Assembly: GCA_949318235.1 (NCBI GenBank)
Contig: OX439137.1
Location: 5,040,641-5,104,640, forward strand
From: Ecdyonurus torrentis
Lineage: Eukaryota > Arthropoda > Insecta > Ephemeroptera > Heptageniidae
Length of the DNA: 64,000 bases
Direction of reading: 5' to 3'
The notes beneath the pieces are model-generated. The model was not told the origin of the DNA. It saw only the letters and a list, made by a program, of their open reading frames with translations, and did no database searches. Positions 59,284 through 64,000 of the stretch are shown here, in pieces. A program made the translations under genes and the position numbers. Every line of letters begins with the position of its first letter. The first letter of the stretch is position 1.

Positions 59284-61071
59284 TCAAAATGTATGAAGTG
59301 AAATTATCAAGAGCTTTCCAAACGCTCCATCTACATAGGGTTTACTGTGTCAGATGGAACCTTTGGTGTGCTCGTAATAATTTCACTTGTTACAATTTAC
59401 CACGAGATAGAGACGATATTAAAGATAAGATAATTAAACACACAAATAATTTTCACTGCCCTCTATTTGCATAAACAAAAAAAATGTCATAGAGAGTGAA
59501 ATTTTTAATATATTTTAATGTGAATATCAATAAAAATAAATGCGCACAAATATTGCACTTTTTTTAGTGGATATATTTTTTTAAATCTGTAATTACTTTA
59601 AGCTGTATCAAATGTGTAATATTTTTTTACATAAGTTTGTTCTGTAAAGTATAGTGAGGCTCAATAACATTGATTGGCTGCCCAATAAAATTTTAGACAC
59701 ATATTCATTGGTTGGTCTTGTTTTTTTGAGCTGATAAAAGTGAATCACATATTGAGCGTTATACATTTTTTTTTTGTGAAGTTTCTTTCATTCTTATCAG
59801 TTGTAAAGTTCTAAACAATGGAATAACAATGATCAACTATACATATAAACGTAGTTAACAGGTAATGATATCATGATCAGATGTTCTCAACAAAGGAAAA
59901 TTTTCGAAGCTGGCTTAAGAGTTGTTTGTAGTTTATAAAAGCTCGTTCTATAAACTACACACAAATATTGAGCCAGCTTCAAAAATGTTCTTTTGTTAAA
60001 AACAGCTGTATATGACGACGTTACCTGTTCACTACGTTTATACATATGGTCGATCATTGTTATTTCTTCTTTTAGAAGTTTGAACTTGATAAAAATGAAA
60101 GAAACTCACAAAAAAAAAGTTCCAATAACGAAACATGCGACTCACTTTTATCGGCTCAAAAAACAAAATCAACCAATGAATGTGTCTTATTTTGTTGGTC
60201 AGCCAATCACTGTAAATGAGCTTCACTATACTTTACAGAACAAGCTAGAATGAACTGTATAAGAAAATGCCAATCAATGATTTTTAACAATTTTCCGGCA
60301 CAAATGCGAGTTGATGCATAACATTATATAAGAATGAGATAGGCATTTCTCCACCCTTTAGTTATTTGAAGAAGAAAAGAAAGAAAGAAAGAAAATTACC
60401 TATATATACCCCTACTCTTTCTCTCTGGTTCATGTTACACATCGCCTCATAAACGATTCACTTCATGTCTTGTATAATTTGGCCACCATAACATTTTGAT
60501 AAAGTTAGATTAGTGAAGTTTTAAAAATTATTAAAGAATAGAAAGGTATGAAAAGACACCTCGTTTTTTGTTATACATCAACTCGCATTGGTACACTTTA
60601 AAAATCGTCTAACAGTTTCTGTAAACTGATTGCGGTAATTTTATTTCTGAATAGCGTCTTTATAAACTTTTTTTCGTCTCTATAGTCCCATATTGATGAA
60701 TATTATTTGTTTCAGAAATTAATTCCAATAATAATAATAATGAAGGAGAGAGCATATCAATAACTGTGATTCTATGCATCCTGATTGGAATTTTGGGAGT
60801 CATCTTAATGTCTCTGGTGTTTTATCTCTTGTACAAGCGTTACAAAAGTCGTTCTTCTGATAGCAGAACATCCGGAAATGCATTAGAAATGCAAGAGAAC
60901 TATTACGACTACCCTGTGTTTGTACCTAGAAATAGTGCAGGACAAGAAGAACAACAAGAACAAGAAGAACCTACTTATGATTATGCCGTGTTTCCAGAAA
61001 ACTTCCAGAATAATGAAACAGTTGAACCTAGTGAATGTGAAGTAAAAAATGATCTTTATCAATCATCATGA
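52075..61071 (+). CDS. Receptor gene B2: B-type ectodomain with alpha tail (8 exons, 526 aa)
   Basis: Join 52075-52135, 54231-54431, 55124-55300, 55963-56217, 56417-56581, 57706-57906, 58819-58983, 60716-61071; 1581 bases in frame, all introns phase 1. Signal peptide, then three units of 7-Cys plus 3-Cys modules as in B1 (21-146, 147-286, 287-408), an Asn-rich stem, a membrane helix (about 424-445) and an alpha tail with YDYPVF and YDYAVF. B1 and B2 mirror the A1/A2 pairing: same ectodomain, different tail. The gene is shorter than B1 mainly because it lacks the long repeat tracts. Function is inferred as for the other genes. Confidence 0.86.
52136..54230. other. B2 intron 1
   Basis: Aligns in blocks with B1 intron 1 (AAATGCCACTTAATTAGTAC, CTGCGGGATT, GATCGTGCAG region) but lacks its foldback elements and minisatellite, so it gives the empty sites. 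A poly-A run of about 19 bases lies near 53184-53203. No exon seen. Confidence 0.65.
54231..54431 (+). CDS. B2 exon 2: cysteine module 1
   Basis: 67 codons, seven Cys, CTCKASC-x6-C, GTW, NIC; phase 1-1. Confidence 0.86.
54798..54985 (-). mobile_element. Probable LINE 3'-end fragment, B2 intron 2
   Basis: AAAT/AAT repeats followed by GCACATCGTCAAAAGAGTTG and GGAGATCAAAAAAGGCAAAG. Absent at the B1 position. Family not recognised. Confidence 0.4.
55124..55300 (+). CDS. B2 exon 3: CCP-like module 1
   Basis: 59 codons; Cys in YSCSEGYKLSG, STC and PKC. Confidence 0.86.
55963..56217 (+). CDS. B2 exon 4: cysteine module 2
   Basis: 85 codons from acceptor GTTATAG. Seven Cys, CTCKSNC-x6-C, GSW, DPC. 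Ten N-terminal codons more than the B1 form. Confidence 0.85.
56417..56581 (+). CDS. B2 exon 5: CCP-like module 2
   Basis: 55 codons, three Cys; nearly identical to B1 exon 5. Confidence 0.84.
56618..56651. repeat. Poly-T run, B2 intron 5
   Basis: About 33 T; not present in B1. Confidence 0.9.
56842..57137. mobile_element. Foldback MITE M2, copy 4, B2 intron 5
   Basis: Arms intact around two ATGACGTCA-type sites; outer termini partly eroded (TAGAACACCTTGAA; ATCGCCTTTAA). B1 intron 5 lacks it. Confidence 0.85.
57706..57906 (+). CDS. B2 exon 6: cysteine module 3
   Basis: 67 codons, seven Cys, CSCLWNC-x6-C, GKW, HC. Five replacements and one silent change against B1. Confidence 0.86.
57907..58818. 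other. B2 intron 6
   Basis: AT-rich; lacks the foldback element and (TCTG)n of B1 intron 6. Nothing else recognised. Confidence 0.6.
58819..58983 (+). CDS. B2 exon 7: CCP-like module 3
   Basis: 55 codons, acceptor TTTACCAG; Cys in YAC, LIC, PIC, with NGYKLIG. The in-frame ATG at 58799 region is intronic. Confidence 0.84.
59130..59282. other. Degenerate copy of the exon 6 acceptor region, B2 intron 7
   Basis: TTTGGCACCAGTAGAAGGAA, ATTCAATTTCACTG, CAAAATACCAAGAATAAAAAA resemble the sequence leading into and starting B exon 6 (39995-40125). This looks like a broken fourth cysteine module, ended by a TA tract. Nothing readable follows. Confidence 0.55.
59635..60245. mobile_element. Foldback element with TTGTTCTGTAAAGTATAGTG ends, B2 intron 7
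   Basis: Two arms of about 290 bases pair along nearly their whole length (TGTTCTGTAAAGTATAGTGA to CTATACTTTACAGAACA). The loop lies around AAAGCTCGTTCTATA. The frames at 59993-60253 fall inside it and are not genes. Confidence 0.9.
60300..60592. mobile_element. Small MITE with AATGCGAGTTGATG ends, B2 intron 7
   Basis: CAAATGCGAGTTGATGCATA pairs with TATACATCAACTCGCATTGG; about 290 bases. Confidence 0.7.
60716..61071 (+). CDS. B2 exon 8: stem, membrane helix and alpha tail
   Basis: Acceptor TTTCAG, phase 1, stop TGA. Asn-rich stem, helix SITVILCILIGILGVILMSL, basic YKRYKSR, then NYYDYPVFVPRN and TYDYAVFPENFQNN. It has a Gln/Glu-rich spacer longer than in A2. Confidence 0.88.
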
Positions 61072-61255
61072 TGATAAAAATCATTCAATACATTAATAAT
61101 ATACAAGAAATAACTTTACTTTTAGACGCTGTGAGAGTTTAAGATGCCTCTAATTTTATAATGTTAACATTAAAAAAAAAGTTTTGTCTAATAGTAATTA
61201 GTAATTTAGTTTAATTTAATTAATATTGTATATTATATTCATTTCATACCACATG

Positions 61256-61335
61256 ACTCATTTATTTGTCAACCAAAAACAGGCTTGCGTCCAATACATT
61301 GGCGGTACACTCACAGTACAAATAATAAATGATTT
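61256..61335. mobile_element. Dispersed retroelement tail fragment
   Basis: Same text as 28350-28422 (AACAGGCTTGCGTCCAATAC, ATTGGCGGTAC). It contains AATAAA at 61324, which may serve as the B2 polyadenylation signal. Confidence 0.55.
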
Positions 61336-61402
61336 ACAAAAAAAAAAAAAAAACTCGCATACACATTTAATTTGGATTACAGATTATGTATTTATGACTA
61401 TG

Positions 61403-61643
61403 TATTTATTACTAATTTTTACATGTTTCTGGCGTCATAAACATAAATAGTCACGCAAATTGCATACTTTACAGTATTTTCACGCTCTCTCGTTGTATAA
61501 TTGTTTTTTTATAATAAAACCTATATGAAACTGAAACTGGAGCTTCATTAAAATTTTGGTAAAAATTGTCATCAGTTTTGAAGATCCCATTTCGTGTTTA
61601 TTCATTAAAAATTACATGTTGTTTTATGTGGTCTATGGCTTTA
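61403..61643 (+). mobile_element. MITE M1, copy 9, 5' truncated and interrupted
   Basis: The left third is missing. The conserved CACGCTCTCTCGTGGGGC is split by about 55 foreign bases ending GAAACTGAAACTGG, a retroelement-like tail. The right end is TTAA. Confidence 0.8.
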
Positions 61644-61698
61644 AAACAAATTTAATTTATAAATAAAGTGATAGAAGAACAGTATATAGCGTATACAT

Positions 61699-62034
61699 AC
61701 CAAACACATATAAAATGTGATTGTTAATCCAAATATGAGAAAATAATAATAATATAAAACTTTATGTTACATAAAAAAATCATTTAAATGATATTATAGC
61801 ATAAATCATTAGCACCATTACGTCAGATATACGAATAAACATGACACTACCTACTTTTTCCAAACCAAACACATATAAAATGTGATTGTTAATCCAAATA
61901 TGAGAAAATAATAACAATATAAAACTTAATGTTACATAAAAAAATCATTTAAATTTAAATGATATTATAGCATAAATCATTAGCACCATTACGTCAGATA
62001 TACGAATAAACATGACACTACCTACTTTTTCCAA
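61699..62034. repeat. Tandem duplication, 165-base unit twice
   Basis: 61699-61863 and 61864-62034 are nearly identical, the second with 6 extra bases (AAATTT). Begins ACCAAACACATATAAAATG. Confidence 0.93.
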
Positions 62035-62193
62035 ATATTTTAAAATTATTTTTTATATTTTATATAAATGGAATATTATTATTTATATTAACAAAAGCAG
62101 GCAAAAGCTAATTTTATTCTACTAATTTTTTTCTTAATTCTAATGCTTTTGAAGCTATATTTAATATGTTCTTATTTATGTATGTTCTAAGAT

Positions 62194-62450
62194 CAGTAAT
62201 GCTGTTCGTAAACCCTGTTCTCTGCTCCTAAAATGACAATCACCTTTGGTTATTCAAATGGAATGCGCATTTTTTTGGTGCAAGAAAACAGGGTGTATGA
62301 ACAACACTAGTAAAAATTAAAAATCAACTGTGAACAGTAATGCTGTTCGTAAACCCTGTTCTCTTCCACCAAAAAATGCGTATTCCATTTGATTAACCAT
62401 AGCTGATTGTCATTTTAGGGGCAAAGAACAGGGTTTACGAACAGCACTAG
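62194..62450. mobile_element. Pair of inverted 117-base units with AGAACAGGGTTTACGAACAG ends
   Basis: Unit 62194-62310 and unit 62335-62450 are reverse complements, and each unit also has inverted ends (CTGTTCGTAAACCCTGTTCT). Either a foldback element or two tail-to-tail MITEs. Confidence 0.85.
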
Positions 62451-62479
62451 TATAACATGTAAACAAAAAATTACTAAAT

Positions 62480-62505
62480 ATTAAAAAAAAAAAAAAAAAA
62501 AAAAA
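62480..62505. repeat. Poly-A run
   Basis: About 22 A. Confidence 0.9.
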
Positions 62506-62752
62506 GATGTCAAGTATTATAATTGTATGTTATCAAAGATAATCATATTTAAAGATTATTTTGATGTTTTAAAGTTACAATAAATTTTGATAAGTAAATA
62601 AATGTTGCGTTTTTATTTATCAAGCTACAACTTTACAGTGTTAGTCATGTGTGGTTTTAAAGGAAGTGGATATAGCATATTTCCTTAACGAATATCCTTT
62701 TTTATTGTTTTACTTTTTATCTGTATAATTAGTACACTTTTTTACAAGCATA

Positions 62753-62840
62753 ATGATGAATTGGACAATATGTTTCATGTTATTTTTTATATTTAAGTTT
62801 TACATTACTAGTAACGTCGCATATTCAATTAATTCTAAAG
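62753..62840 (+). CDS. C exon 1: signal peptide
   Basis: Two in-frame ATGs (62753, 62756); 29 codons plus one base. Confidence 0.7.
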
Positions 62841-63546
62841 GTATGTAAACATAAAATTAAATTTTTTTTTTTTAGAAAATATATTTATGAAAAAATGAAA
62901 ACAATAAAAAAATTACCAATATAGGTTATGATTTTTTCTTTTTATTATTATAATTTTTTTTTTTTTTTTTTTTTTTTTACTTACAAAATACTAGAGTTTA
63001 TAGTATAGCGTTTCTACGACAAGGGTAGCTTTAAAACGTATAAGCAATCGTGTTACTCCGTGTTTGTTTACGAAGCAGTAAAATATTTGTAAAAAGTAAC
63101 TTCAATCTTTTGAGTCTAAAATTAAATAGAAATAGAACTTAAACATAAAATTCAATTTGATCATTTACTTGCAATGTATTTTACTAATTTTTAAAGTCAC
63201 ATTTTATAATGATATTCTTCATTGTTGATTTTCTATTTGATAAGAAAACAAAATGAGTATAAAACTTAAATGAGTATACGTGATTTAAAAGAAAAAAAAT
63301 GTTTTATATTAACTAGTTACAAAATGTATTTTACAATTGAACAAATTTTTATTATAGAACCCGTGCTACAATGCATTTCTCAACCTGTCTTCAATTTTAT
63401 GTGCAACATTCGTAAGGGTGAAAATGTCGACCCTGGTGAAAAGATACAATGTACTTGTCATTTTAACTGTAGAAATTTTCATATTTTGTGTGGTCATAAT
63501 GGAGAATGGGATTGGAAACCACAATATTTTATCAACATATGTTTTG
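62753..63546 (+). CDS. Receptor gene C, partial (first two exons, continues beyond the window)
   Basis: Join 62753-62840, 63358-63546, then unknown. Exon 1 encodes MMNWTICFMLFFIFKFYITS..., a signal peptide, donor GTATGT in phase 1. Exon 2 (63 codons, acceptor TTATAG, donor GTAAGT) is a 7-Cys module with CTCHFNC-x6-C, GEW and NIC. Sequence identity to A or B modules is low but the Cys and Trp spacing is kept, so this is a fifth, diverged member. A weak version of the 5' motif (GGATATAGCATATTTCCTT) lies 85 bases before the ATG. Confidence 0.72.
63358..63546 (+). CDS. C exon 2: cysteine module
   Basis: Seven Cys in family spacing; phase 1-1. Confidence 0.78.
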
Positions 63547-63630
63547 GTAAGTATTATTAATTATATTCTGAGTCCTGATGCCAATTTCATGTGTACAGTT
63601 AACTTTTTATATACCCACTTACAAAAATCC

Positions 63631-63947
63631 TTAAAGGCGTAGAACACCTTGAACAAAAAAGTTACGTAATATCCAAACAAACCTGAAAATCAACGTTGAT
63701 TTGGCTGGAGTCATTGATTTCTAATTTATTTTCCATTCACAAAATGCCGCTGCCGGTCACTGACGTCACAGCTCGCCCGGTTTACTTGCGCATGGACCAG
63801 GTGAGCTGTGACGTCATTGACCGGCAGTGGCATTTTGTGAATGGTAAATAAATTAGAAATTAATGACTTCGGCCAAATCAACGTTGATTTTCAGGTTTGT
63901 TAGGATATGACGCAACTTTTTTGTTCAAGGTGTTCTACGCCTTTAAT
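63631..63947. mobile_element. Foldback MITE M2, copy 5, best preserved, C intron 2
   Basis: TTAAAGGCGTAGAACACC at the left and its exact complement at the right, with perfect 26-base termini. Arms run to the centre, each with a CRE-like TGACGTCA. Confidence 0.95.
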
Positions 63948-64000
63948 AGGAGATATAAAGAGGCGGGAAAAATAATCTAGTATTATACTTTCATTGCTCT

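Noticed and set aside
59993..60253. 86-residue plus-strand frame
   Set aside because: Lies wholly in the right arm of the foldback element 59635-60245.

Overview
The window is AT-rich animal (metazoan) DNA: long phase-1 introns, GT-AG splicing, CCP/sushi-type extracellular exons, a tRNA-derived SINE, LINE debris, many foldback/MITE elements and very long simple repeats. The species cannot be fixed from the sequence; an invertebrate (tunicate- or cnidarian-like) is a guess. No prokaryotic, viral, rRNA or CRISPR features were seen.

The core is a plus-strand tandem array of at least five related receptor genes, reconstructed here exon by exon. A1 (5004-13611, 8 exons, 605 aa), A2 (19601-29700, 7 exons, 480 aa), B1 (32021-47467, 9 exons, 634 aa) and B2 (52075-61071, 8 exons, 526 aa) are complete. 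C (62753 to beyond 63546) is a partial fifth gene cut by the window end. Each complete gene encodes a signal peptide, an ectodomain of alternating cysteine-rich modules, one membrane helix and a tyrosine-rich tail. One module type has 7 Cys with the signature CxC-x3-C-x6-C...W...C; the other is CCP-like. All internal introns are phase 1, so modules can be exchanged without breaking frame.

There are two ectodomain types (A and B) and two tail types (alpha and beta), in the order A-beta, A-alpha, B-beta, B-alpha. The same ectodomain on different signalling tails is the hallmark of paired immune or allorecognition receptors. The beta tail ends in an ITIM-like SHYELV; alpha carries YDYPVF and YDYAVF. 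Hand comparison of A1 with A2 finds about 40 amino-acid-changing codons against about 7 silent ones in the ectodomain, which points to diversifying selection. The beta-tail exons of A1 and B1 are nearly identical while the upstream intron and downstream flank have diverged, which suggests gene conversion.

Layout: 1-3240 repeats and no clear gene; 3266-5003 A1 upstream region, with a paralogous copy before A2 at 18096-19600; 5004-13611 A1; 13612-18095 transposon graveyard (hAT-like element, LINE 3' end, MITEs); 19601-29700 A2; 29701-31900 A2 3' flank; 32021-47467 B1, whose introns hold a 1.3 kb minisatellite, a 1.3 kb (CACT)n, a (TCTG)n inside a foldback element, and a SINE; 47468-51850 B1 3' flank, homologous to that of A1; 52075-61071 B2; 61072-62750 repeats; 62753-end gene C. 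Exon boundaries rest on splice consensus, frame and paralogue alignment by eye; no transcript data were available.
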